From assembly GCA_003151495.1 (NCBI GenBank), contig PLXR01000023.1, forward strand, positions 1-64,000: a DNA stretch of 64,000 nt. Reading direction: 5' to 3'. Positions 44,557 through 52,312 of this stretch are shown here, one piece after another. Source of the DNA: Opitutaceae bacterium. GTDB lineage: Bacteria > Verrucomicrobiota > Verrucomicrobiia > Opitutales > Opitutaceae. Position 1 is the stretch's first letter; each line of letters opens with the position of its first letter. Below the pieces are notes generated by a model that made no database searches, was not told the DNA's origin, and saw only the letters and a list, made by a program, of their open reading frames with translations. Position numbers and translations under genes: made by a program.

Positions 44557-45342
44557 TCAGATTTTTCGAGTACGCTTTCGCTGTCCCATCTTGATAAGCT
44601 TATTAATAAACTTTGCCTCGAGACTCCGCGCATCTTTCCCGAAATGAGCCCGACGATGATCGCCGGGGCAAAGTGCGATCACGTTGCCGACAGTATCCTT
44701 ACCCTCGTCGCAAAGCGCGATCACATGATGCGCCTCTAAGTACGCACTTCCGCTAGAGGTTTCGAAGCCAATTGAGCCGCAATGTTCGCATGCTCCTTTC
44801 GCCCGTTTGAGAACGTAAGCCCGGACCCGACTGTCCCTCCTAATAAATGTCGCCATTCGTTTTGCGCGGTCGGCTATCCCATTGCCAGAAGGGGCTTCAC
44901 CCAGATCGTCGACTGCGCTTTTTCTATTTCCTCGGTAAGCACCAGTTTTGACCAGTTCCAATGCAAGCACCCTACCCTTATGGCGTCCGCAGATTTGGCC
45001 GCGCTTCTTAAAGAGTTTGAGCTTCACGAGCGCCTGACTGTCGATTGATTCGATCGTGCGAGGACTAGTCCGAATGTCTTTGGCGACACATTGAAGGCCG
45101 AAGACGGCAATCTTTCGCCTGAAGGCCAATTCAAGAATCTTCTTTTGCTCGATCGCTCCGTGTCTCTTTTTTCCGGGACGCTCCGTCGGAGTCAGTTTCG
45201 ATATCCCCGAGCGAATCTGATCTTTCCAAATGGTGAAGATCGCACGGGTCTGGTCGTGGGACATGGCACACCAAGACCACCTCGGGTTCTTCACCCGGCA
45301 TCCCAGCATCTCAAACAGCTCATTGCGCCCAAGCTTCTTCAT
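44557..45342 (-). CDS. HNH endonuclease
   Basis: A 261-residue protein. The C-terminal HNH domain is clear: GACEHCG zinc-type pair, then YLEAHHVIALCDEGKDTVGNVIALCPGDHRRAHFG, which includes the catalytic HH, the central Asn and the final CxxxHRRxH part. The N-terminal 150 residues are basic and probably bind DNA. Its start overlaps the DUF3883 stop by 4 bp, so both are translated together. It could cleave incoming DNA as part of the restriction run. Confidence 0.85.
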   Translation of the reverse strand: MKKLGRNELFEMLGCRVKNPRWSWCAMSHDQTRAIFTIWKDQIRSGISKLTPTERPGKKRHGAIEQKKILELAFRRKIAVFGLQCVAKDIRTSPRTIESIDSQALVKLKLFKKRGQICGRHKGRVLALELVKTGAYRGNRKSAVDDLGEAPSGNGIADRAKRMATFIRRDSRVRAYVLKRAKGACEHCGSIGFETSSGSAYLEAHHVIALCDEGKDTVGNVIALCPGDHRRAHFGKDARSLEAKFINKLIKMGQRKRTRKI

Positions 45343-46166
45343 ACTCCAACTGGTATCTCCGCATTCTTCCAGCGGCCCTTTTCATTGTCGCTTGGAACAT
45401 GAGGGGCGATCTGCGCCGCTGTCCGCTCGAACAATCGAGCTGGCTCGACGGCCATATCCCAGACGTGGAAATGGTATGCGGCCCCTACCTTTAAAGCTTG
45501 GTCCCATTCGTGCCGGGTAAGCTGGAATCGAAGCGGGGAGGATATGGTGCTTTTAACCTCTATCAGCCTCGCCGTGGGCAGGACGGCCCCAGGGTCGTAC
45601 GAGTGAATATCGTATCCAGCTTGGTTGTCTTCGATGGCGGTCCAACGCGGTGTGAGAGTTATCCCGAGTTTCTTCAATCGCCTCTCCTCATGTTGATAGC
45701 TTAGGTGCTCTGCCTTGCGGGCACGAATTAGGCGCTCCTGATCGTTGAAAAGGCGAACCTGGCCGGTCACGCGGTCCCACCATCCAATGACGGCCCAATC
45801 AGGATTTTCATCCAAGAGGCCGGCGCTTCGAAAACATTGCTGCTCGTCACGTGAAAGTTTTTGGGCAAATTTCTGGCGCCCGTAAGTCATCATCTTTGCC
45901 CACGTCGGCTGTTGGGTGAGGACGATTGTTTCGATGCACTTTTGGTAGAACCCGAGTCCCTCTTGCGTGGCATCGCAATGCTCCGTCAGGCCATGGAGTT
46001 CGAAGGCCGCTTCAAAATCGAGTCCTGCCGAATCCGCATCCACCCGAGCGACCAATCCAGCAACTTGTTGAATGGTTAAGCCAGGGGACAGTCGCTGCTG
46101 GATCCGCAAGACGCGGAGAGCTTCAAATGCCCCCATGCTGAAGATGCGCGGGAATTCGACATTCAC
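45339..46166 (-). CDS. DUF3883 domain protein (putative restriction nuclease-like)
   Basis: A 275-residue protein starting at GTG 46166, which overlaps the helicase stop. The C-terminal 110 residues have the DUF3883 pattern (GYDIHSYD, then ARLIEVKST, then FQLTRHEWDQALKVGAAYHFHVW), in which the GYDI Asp and EVK Glu/Lys match a PD-(D/E)xK nuclease core. The N-terminal half is helical without known family. DUF3883 domains are found in restriction and helicase-linked defence proteins. Its overlaps on both sides tie it to the SNF2 helicase and the HNH nuclease. Confidence 0.78.
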   Translation of the reverse strand: MNVEFPRIFSMGAFEALRVLRIQQRLSPGLTIQQVAGLVARVDADSAGLDFEAAFELHGLTEHCDATQEGLGFYQKCIETIVLTQQPTWAKMMTYGRQKFAQKLSRDEQQCFRSAGLLDENPDWAVIGWWDRVTGQVRLFNDQERLIRARKAEHLSYQHEERRLKKLGITLTPRWTAIEDNQAGYDIHSYDPGAVLPTARLIEVKSTISSPLRFQLTRHEWDQALKVGAAYHFHVWDMAVEPARLFERTAAQIAPHVPSDNEKGRWKNAEIPVGV

Positions 46167-48061
46167 GCTTCTTCCTCTGTATCGGCTTCCTTTCGCCCCT
46201 CCAGTTCAGCAACAAGATCTACTAGATCCTGCAACTCGACATCGTAGTCCACCGGATCGTCGGCATTTTCCTCATCGAGCGCTATTTGATGGAGATCGGG
46301 ATCATCTAGTAGTTGCTGCAAATTCCGAAGCTTTGTCGCCAGTCGGCGACTGACCGAAAGGTCGATGCTTCCGACCCCGACCGGCGCTTTCGTCTGATAG
46401 ATGTGGATGTTTGTCTCGACGTCATCCGGGAGTCCGAGTCGATGAATGCGGTCGATCGACTGCAAATAGTGGGTGGTGACATAGCTGCGATCGAGGTAGA
46501 TCGCGTCGTGGCACACCGTGTGCAGGCTGATCCCCTCCCCCGCAGCGGCCGGATTCGCGATCAGGATCCTGCACGCGGGATCGGTGTGAAATCTCCGAAG
46601 GCGCCACTCGCGGGTCAGTGGATCGCTTTCCTCGCCGGCTGGGATCGCCCCAAAAATGGAGACCGGGTTGAGATCTGCCAACATCCGCTCCAGCTCGAAT
46701 ATCGTGTCGGTAAATATCGTCCAGATGACCGTCTTTTTACCCTCAATGGATAAACGACGAGCGTGCTCGGCGACGGCCTGCATCTTCGTCGATGGGCCTT
46801 CGCCCAGGACCTCATCGACTATACCTGAATTTAGTCCAACAAAATCACCCGCGATTGCCCGGAGCGCTAGAACTGGATTCGCCGAAAGCTGGAGGAGGCG
46901 CATCACAGATCGCCGTGCTCCGAGGTAATCTCCGCCGCTTGGGCCTCCTTTAATGGCCACAGTGAGCTGACGCAGTGTCTCATCTCTCACAACACCATAA
47001 AGGGCCATCTGCCCAGGCGCCATTTTCACTTGGTAGAATAGCCTTTTTACAGGCGGGAGACCCAGTTCGTGCTTCGTAGTGCGGACATAACGTCTGCCGA
47101 GGACGTCCCTCGGCGCCTGGCCACGCTGGATTTGCAAATCGAGTCCTAGTCCCGGCCACAAGAAGCCCAGTTGGGATGCAATATCCTCTGAGGATTGGGG
47201 CATTGGGGTCCCTGTAAGAATGTCGCGACGGACCGGCAGGCTGGCGATACTTAGAAGGAAGGCCCCTCTCTGGGAGCCGATACCCGCTTTCATCCGATGT
47301 GCCTCGTCCAATACCAAATGCACAGGCGTCCGCGCAAAATAGGCTGAGAGAAGGCCCTGCTGCCGCACCATCAGGTCATAAGTCATCAGAAATCGCGTAG
47401 CGCCGGACCGAAGCAACCGATCGACCTCCTCAGGCGAACCATCAAGCACGGTGAATGGCTCGTTGTCGCCGTCGGCCATGCAGTCAGTTGCAATCTCTCT
47501 CCACGCGGGAAACGCCGTCTTCGGAGCAACCACAAAGAAATGCTGCCCTTTCGCACGAACCAACAGATGAAGGGCAAAGGTGACGGTTGTTTTTCCGGAA
47601 CCCGGGACTGAAAAATTTGCACCATGCGGCAAAGACAAGAGGCGTTCGAGATCGCGCAGTTGAAATGGCTTGAGCGCTCTCTGTGTGAATCCCTTCGCAG
47701 CAAGGTCCGAAACGATCTCCTCCCTTGACCTCCTTAAAGTCAGTGTATCGCGAGCGCCTCGGGCGAGCCGCATCTCTTCACCGAACTGCCTGATTTTCGC
47801 TGCCGCCTCGCCCTTGGGGGCAAAGCGAAAGCCCAGGGATTCCTGCGCCTGCCGTGTTCCATATTCGCGAAGTATCCCGAGGATTTCCGGCCAGGGCATC
47901 TCGATTACCGTGTCCGAGACATTTACCTGGCCAATGGTAGATACGGCCCTCGCCTTGAAACGATCCCAAGCGGAAGAAGGCGCAGTAACATCGCCTCGCT
48001 CCAAGCGGCCTGAAAGGCGCACCGGGTCATAAGAAATAGAGATCGCGAGCGGGGCCGTCAT
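46163..48061 (-). CDS. SNF2-family helicase
   Basis: A 632-residue DNA translocase. The Walker A motif is in ANFSVPGSGKTTV (near residue 155), the DEAH box in LVLDEAHRMK (near residue 257), and motif III in ILTGTPMPQS. The helicase C-terminal part shows KTVIWTIFTD, RILIANPAAAGEGISLHTVCHDAIYLDRSY and QSIDRIHRLG. There is an acidic tail (about 30 residues). SNF2 proteins without other domains often accompany restriction or defence genes. It is translationally coupled to the DUF3883 protein downstream and lies 20 bp after the ParB-like gene. Confidence 0.9.
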   Translation of the reverse strand: MTAPLAISISYDPVRLSGRLERGDVTAPSSAWDRFKARAVSTIGQVNVSDTVIEMPWPEILGILREYGTRQAQESLGFRFAPKGEAAAKIRQFGEEMRLARGARDTLTLRRSREEIVSDLAAKGFTQRALKPFQLRDLERLLSLPHGANFSVPGSGKTTVTFALHLLVRAKGQHFFVVAPKTAFPAWREIATDCMADGDNEPFTVLDGSPEEVDRLLRSGATRFLMTYDLMVRQQGLLSAYFARTPVHLVLDEAHRMKAGIGSQRGAFLLSIASLPVRRDILTGTPMPQSSEDIASQLGFLWPGLGLDLQIQRGQAPRDVLGRRYVRTTKHELGLPPVKRLFYQVKMAPGQMALYGVVRDETLRQLTVAIKGGPSGGDYLGARRSVMRLLQLSANPVLALRAIAGDFVGLNSGIVDEVLGEGPSTKMQAVAEHARRLSIEGKKTVIWTIFTDTIFELERMLADLNPVSIFGAIPAGEESDPLTREWRLRRFHTDPACRILIANPAAAGEGISLHTVCHDAIYLDRSYVTTHYLQSIDRIHRLGLPDDVETNIHIYQTKAPVGVGSIDLSVSRRLATKLRNLQQLLDDPDLHQIALDEENADDPVDYDVELQDLVDLVAELEGRKEADTEEEA

Positions 48062-48081
48062 CGAGAATAGGCCGCAGCGAT

Positions 48082-49437
48082 CTACGATGGGGTCTTCGCG
48101 ACGGTTGCCTGCTTATACTTGGCTAGCTTCTCTCGAAGTTCCCCAGCTTTCTTGATGATGGCCTCAAGCTGACGGTCTATGGTGGCGTGTGTCGCCGGGA
48201 GCGCCTTCGAGATATCTACCTCCGCTAACTTGGTGTGGGCTGCGATGACTGCCTTTTCCGCGGCCGATCCTGATTTCTTGTCGCGCTCGGATTCCAAGAC
48301 TCCTCGGCAGACCTCGATGAGCGTCTCCGTGGCCTCCTCTCGACGAGCAGGGTCGCGCAAGGTCTCCAAAACGCTCTCATAGGATGTACCCTCTTCGTCC
48401 TCGTCGAGATCCACGTCGAATTCACCCTGCGCTGGTGCCTCTGCACTCCCGTCGGCACCAGGCGCCGACGGAGCAGCCTTATCAAGAGGCACGCCCAGAT
48501 CACTCGCCAGACGATCTAGTACGTCTGCTGCGCGCCGGCCGAAGGTGAGGTTGAATGCATAGAGACGATCATCCAGCTTCTTGCGATTGTCGTAGAGCGA
48601 CCAAGCTATCGTTCGACTAGCCTCTTGAAGGTCCCGGTCCTTTCCCTCAAGCAACGCAGGAAGGTCCGAGAAGAACTGTTCACCGTCGTCGCGAACCCGG
48701 GAATATTCCCCCTCGGCTTTCGCCCATTCCTTGAGGTAAAGGTCGGCCTCCGTCAGAGCTAAGAGAGAATTCCGAATGTCCTTCTCCTTCCTATCGAGGC
48801 GATCCGCCACTTCGGTCGGGGTCCGTCCCATGGAGATCAGTTTGGTTATCAGACGGCACTCCCCGACCCAATCATACTCCAACTTCGTTTCCCGTTTCGC
48901 CTGAAGGGACGCCTCAATATCCATTATCTCTTCGGGCGTCGCATCAGAAGGCAAAACCATGCAGTCGACGTGAGAGAAGTGCGCTCGTGAAACGGGATCC
49001 TCGACGAAAAGCTCCCGCATGCCGGCGAGGCGCCTGTTTCCATTCACGACGACACCAGTATAGGAAATAAGGAGCTGCTCACGCTGCCCCTCCTTTTTCA
49101 AAACGTCGACGACGGGCGTGACCGAATCAGCCCGTCCGGTCCCGGCCAATTTTGCCAGGATATCGTGCTGAAGTTGCTGGACGCTCTCGTTCTCCTGTCC
49201 TGACAGAAAAAAATCAGTCGGTTTCCCCTCTCGCACGACAAACTCCTTCTGGTCCGTATAGGTGCGGCAGTTCTCTACGCGATATATGGGAAGGCCAATG
49301 TCGATCCGAACCACCTTAAGCTTTGTCTTTTGGTTTCTGAAATAATAGAAATCTTCCTCTCCCTTGGGCGCCAAAAGGGCCGCCCGAATCTTGGCCTCTC
49401 GCTCAAGGCGACTGACGAGCTTCACTTGGTATGGCAT
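48082..49437 (-). CDS. ParB/Srx-fold protein in a restriction-helicase cluster
   Basis: A 451-residue protein. The region near residues 60-150 follows the ParB N-terminal pattern, ending VVVNGNRRLAGMRELF (the NGNRR box in place of DGxRR). A helical DNA-binding-like part (ITKLISMGRTPTEVADRLDRKEKDIRNSL) lies near residues 220-250. The C-terminal half is charged and partly coiled-coil. ParB-fold proteins can bind CTP or ATP and some are nucleases. Here the gene is between the restriction endonuclease (12-bp gap) and the SNF2 helicase (20-bp gap), not next to a ParA, which argues against partitioning. Confidence 0.78.
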   Translation of the reverse strand: MPYQVKLVSRLEREAKIRAALLAPKGEEDFYYFRNQKTKLKVVRIDIGLPIYRVENCRTYTDQKEFVVREGKPTDFFLSGQENESVQQLQHDILAKLAGTGRADSVTPVVDVLKKEGQREQLLISYTGVVVNGNRRLAGMRELFVEDPVSRAHFSHVDCMVLPSDATPEEIMDIEASLQAKRETKLEYDWVGECRLITKLISMGRTPTEVADRLDRKEKDIRNSLLALTEADLYLKEWAKAEGEYSRVRDDGEQFFSDLPALLEGKDRDLQEASRTIAWSLYDNRKKLDDRLYAFNLTFGRRAADVLDRLASDLGVPLDKAAPSAPGADGSAEAPAQGEFDVDLDEDEEGTSYESVLETLRDPARREEATETLIEVCRGVLESERDKKSGSAAEKAVIAAHTKLAEVDISKALPATHATIDRQLEAIIKKAGELREKLAKYKQATVAKTPS

Positions 49438-49449
49438 GATGTTGTACTC

Positions 49450-49911
49450 TTAGTTGAATGCGACCACTAGTATCGGGACCGTGATGATCCGATTGAACAC
49501 TTCTAGCTCGCTGCATAGGCGCTCGGCATGAGCCACATTGCTGGAAATCTTGTCGGCACATTCCTTGGTCGGTAGCGCCAATGCAGCAGCTTGGATACGA
49601 TTGGCCTGATACAAATGCTGAAGCTTAAGAAGATCGTATGGCGCCCTGCTCATGTTCCCGGTCTGCAACTGGAAGGCCAAGTCATCATGAAGAGCAAAGA
49701 CGGTAAGCCCTAGCCCTTGCTCGATTTTCACGTTTGTTGCCCATCCCGCCGTTTGAAACTCGCCCAACACATGGCGGCGTATCTCTGGCGTACACCGAAG
49801 CCGCATCTCGACCTCTGGAGCTTCAAAAACGTCTGTCAGCCAGTCCTGCAACTCCCGGCGTTTCCACTCCGCGCATGCATTGTGGTGGTCGTACGTATAG
49901 GCAAGTTTCAT
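49450..49911 (-). CDS. type II restriction endonuclease (BglII/BstYI-like)
   Basis: A 153-residue protein. The segment VFALHDDLAFQLQTGNMSRAPYDLLKLQHLYQ followed by AAALALPTKECADK matches the BglII/BstYI-like restriction endonuclease group, in which the FQLQTGN strand is part of the active site. The length is shorter than most members (about 200 residues), so it may be a compact form. Its start overlaps the methyltransferase stop (ATGA), which is the expected coupling of a type II pair. The recognition sequence cannot be read from the protein. Confidence 0.72.
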   Translation of the reverse strand: MKLAYTYDHHNACAEWKRRELQDWLTDVFEAPEVEMRLRCTPEIRRHVLGEFQTAGWATNVKIEQGLGLTVFALHDDLAFQLQTGNMSRAPYDLLKLQHLYQANRIQAAALALPTKECADKISSNVAHAERLCSELEVFNRIITVPILVVAFN

Positions 49912-50795
49912 TCCGAAATCAGGTCACCCGGTTGATACACAGGCTTATTCATCGGACGTGTCCTGAGGCGCCCGGACCGGAACGCTTCAATACGGTCGCG
50001 AGCGATCTTAATGTACTCGGGAAACAGGTCACAGCCGTATGCATTTCGGTCGTTCATCAAAGCGGCGACCGCCGTCGAGCCGGACCCTAGATAGGGATCT
50101 AAGACGTTTTCTCCCTTCGATGTCAGAGCAAGTATCAACCGCTCGACCAAGCCCACCGGGAACTGGCATGGGTGGCTGGTCTTTTCCACGTGGTTAGCTT
50201 TAACGTTCGGAATATCCCAAACATCCGAGGGATTCTTTCCAAGAGGATTGCTCGAAATCTTCCCATGCTTCGGCCCCTTAAAGTACTTTTTGCCTGGATA
50301 TTTTGAAGGCACTCTTACGGGATCCAAATTGAAGGTATAATCCTCGGTCTTGGTGAACCAAAGAATGGTTTCGTGCCTTCCCGAAAAGCGTTTCTGACAA
50401 TGTAAGCCATGTCCGTAGGTCCAAACTATTCGGTTCCTAAGTTGCAGTCCATGCACCCGAAAGAGCGGATACAGTGCGATGTCCAACGGATAGATTTCGC
50501 CGTCCTGGACGTAGTTGCCGACCTGCCAGCATATGGAACCGTGCGGGTGGAGCACCCTGACTGCTTCGGCGATAGCCGCCGCCTGCTGCTCCAGGTACGA
50601 TTCAAGCGAGCTGCGCTGTTCGTAGGCCTTCCCAACGTTATAAGGCGGAGACGTCACGATGAGATGGATCGACTCCCCTTGGAGTCCTCTCATAAAAGTC
50701 AGGTTGTCAGCGCACTCGATATTTACCGTCGGCTGCTTTTTGAAATGCAAGACGTTCGAGGGGTGCTCCAGGCGTCTGGCGGCCGATTCGCGCAT
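49908..50795 (-). CDS. type II DNA methyltransferase, beta class
   Basis: A 295-residue methyltransferase. Motif IV TSPPYN (HLIVTSPPYNVG) precedes motif I (NVLDPYLGSGSTAVAAL), the order of beta-class amino-methyltransferases; TSPPY is most typical of N4-cytosine or N6-adenine enzymes. A target-recognition region lies between (KYFKGPKHGKISSNPLGKNPSDVWDIPNV). It is the first gene of the minus-strand run and overlaps the restriction endonuclease by 4 bp. It would protect host DNA from that enzyme. Confidence 0.88.
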   Translation of the reverse strand: MRESAARRLEHPSNVLHFKKQPTVNIECADNLTFMRGLQGESIHLIVTSPPYNVGKAYEQRSSLESYLEQQAAAIAEAVRVLHPHGSICWQVGNYVQDGEIYPLDIALYPLFRVHGLQLRNRIVWTYGHGLHCQKRFSGRHETILWFTKTEDYTFNLDPVRVPSKYPGKKYFKGPKHGKISSNPLGKNPSDVWDIPNVKANHVEKTSHPCQFPVGLVERLILALTSKGENVLDPYLGSGSTAVAALMNDRNAYGCDLFPEYIKIARDRIEAFRSGRLRTRPMNKPVYQPGDLISE

Positions 50796-50873
50796 GGGTA
50801 TTTGTCTGGTGAAGGGTGGCTTATTTCAACCTTAAGCGTCCGTCGGAGGCAGAAATTGGGAATACTAGAGAAC

Positions 50874-51242
50874 CTATGTGGCCTTGGGCGACGGTGCGGC
50901 CATGGCACCCCTCCGTCTCCGGCGATGCAGGCCCTCCCGAGGTTCATCAGCTACGTCGTTCTCCGCGTCACTCGGTAACTTCCTTTCGCGATAGACTGGC
51001 CCGAATTTCAACACATTAGCCTGTTGCTGTGCCTGGAAATCGCGCTTGCGTTCCAAGTCAGCTTTAAACGCGTCGGGCCGGGCAAAAACCAGTTGCGCCG
51101 ACCCCTTAAGACGGTCCCGCCAATTTATGAGCGCCCGTCGCGAAGTCCCAGCCTTCCGGGCTAGTTGCACGGCAGAGATCTTTCCCGAGTGCAGTTCCAA
51201 AACGAGTCTCATCTTCGTTTCAGGCGAGAAGTGTTTTTTCAT
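50874..51242 (-). CDS. transposase OrfA-like helix-turn-helix protein
   Basis: From the ATG at 51242 the product is 122 residues. The first 60 (MKKHFSPETKMRLVLELHSG, then ISAVQLARKAGTSRRALINWRDRLKGSAQLVF) match the helix-turn-helix region of IS3/IS911-type OrfA transposase subunits. There is no OrfB with a DDE domain and no terminal inverted repeats nearby, so it is either an isolated remnant or a domesticated DNA-binding protein. The C-terminus (GLHRRRRRGAMAAPSPKAT) is basic. The frame is open upstream to 51365 but that part lacks similarity. It is divergent from the hairpin-rich region. Confidence 0.6.
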   Translation of the reverse strand: MKKHFSPETKMRLVLELHSGKISAVQLARKAGTSRRALINWRDRLKGSAQLVFARPDAFKADLERKRDFQAQQQANVLKFGPVYRERKLPSDAENDVADEPREGLHRRRRRGAMAAPSPKAT

Positions 51243-51314
51243 AAAAAAAGCGGTTTTCGAAAGAATTTCCCTTGTCACTGCTATTTTGGGCTCTTCGATA
51301 ATGTGCACACCTAT

Positions 51315-51332
51315 TCGCTCGTTTACGAGCGA
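51315..51332. promoter_or_regulatory. inverted repeat upstream of the OrfA-like gene
   Basis: TCGCTCG-TTTA-CGAGCGA is a perfect 7-bp inverted repeat, 73 bp from the ATG at 51242. It could be an operator for the helix-turn-helix protein or a small hairpin. No T-run follows on either strand, so a terminator is unlikely. Confidence 0.4.
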
Positions 51333-51386
51333 GATTAACGTTTTACTGTAAACATTCGATTGCACGAAGGCGCAGGCAGTTTAGCC

Positions 51387-52290
51387 AGGGGGTCGGTACG
51401 ATGTGATAGGCCCCCTTTAGGTGGTCATAGCGAGAACGGAGACCACCTTAGCGGCGATCCGAGGAACTGAATTCCAAACCGGTCTCACCTTGGCGGTAAG
51501 AAAGGTGTCCGTACGGCAGCGCGACCCGGGAGATGGAGAATCAACGTGGGCGTCAAAAGCCGGAAATCCATCGGGCAAAATACTTCAATGTTCTGAAGAA
51601 AATTTTGTGACGGTGACCGCTTTGTCACCATCAGAAGATTTATGATCGGTCCATATACAGAATTTCAAAATGCGGTTGGCAGGGGATTCGTCCCGAGCCT
51701 TGCGGGACTTGGTCGATCGGGGTCAGCCCCTGGTGCCGATATGTTGTCGGAGCATTTGGGAGGAAGGCGGCAAGTAGACGGCAGCCGTGCATGCCGACGC
51801 CAAGGGAGCCTTGATGATAATCGGGCGCGGCTGGTCTGTCCACGGCCACTGGGGGCCTCAGCCAGGGCCCGGGCGGCCCTACGGCGGCGCCGGATGGCGC
51901 CGAGCGGGCTAACTTCGATAGGGCCGCGAAAAGGCGTCCGGAACGGACGTCCGGGGCCCCATTTTGGGGTCTTTTCCGAGAAGGAAAAGATGTCGACACC
52001 AGAGGGAGTTATCCCATCGGTAGCGACGAAGAAAGAGCCCCTAGGGGGCGTGGTCCTGCAACGAGTCATTTTTGACTCGGGGCAGGACCCTTTCTGGCAT
52101 AGTGCTGCCCCGAATATTTCGAAGGGCGCACACGGTTGGAGCGTGGCACCTTCGGATGCCACGGCTAGGAAGGCCATTTGGGCCTGCCTAGTGATCGTAA
52201 AGGTCGGCGATCACGCCGCCGTGTTTCGTGCGAGTCGTGACGAGTCCGTAGCGCCCAGATGGGCGCATACGGGTCGGCGATGCCGATCCC
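51387..52290 (+). ncRNA. candidate large structured RNA (hairpin array), orientation inferred
   Basis: About 900 bp without a convincing coding frame hold around eighteen successive hairpins. Examples: 51419-51448 (8 bp), 51612-51629 (6 bp), 51864-51880 (6 bp), 51886-51901 (6 bp with GGAT loop), 51933-51951 (7 bp), 51955-51971, 51971-51989 (7 bp), 52052-52089 (8 bp outer stem and 6 bp inner stem with TTTT loop), 52143-52162 (with a UUCG-type loop), 52165-52191 (5 + 5 bp), 52191-52214 (7 bp), 52251-52266 (6 bp) and 52271-52290. Several stems abut with no spacer. The array ends 23 bp before an ATG with a strong GGGGGAGG binding site, so it is either the leader of that gene or a separate RNA upstream. 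No known RNA class was recognised. A role as ssDNA origin is an alternative. Confidence 0.55.
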
Positions 52291-52312
52291 TGGGCACTGG
52301 GGGAGGCAACCG

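Noticed and set aside
48082-49437. Plasmid partition ParB
   Set aside because: There is no ParA gene next to it and no parS-like repeats; the neighbours are restriction and helicase genes.
51421-51645. A 74-codon plus-strand frame starting in a hairpin; it shares a 14-base stretch with 55001-55025 in the HNH gene
   Set aside because: The start lies within an 8-bp stem and the match is too short to show duplication; it may be chance in GC-rich sequence.
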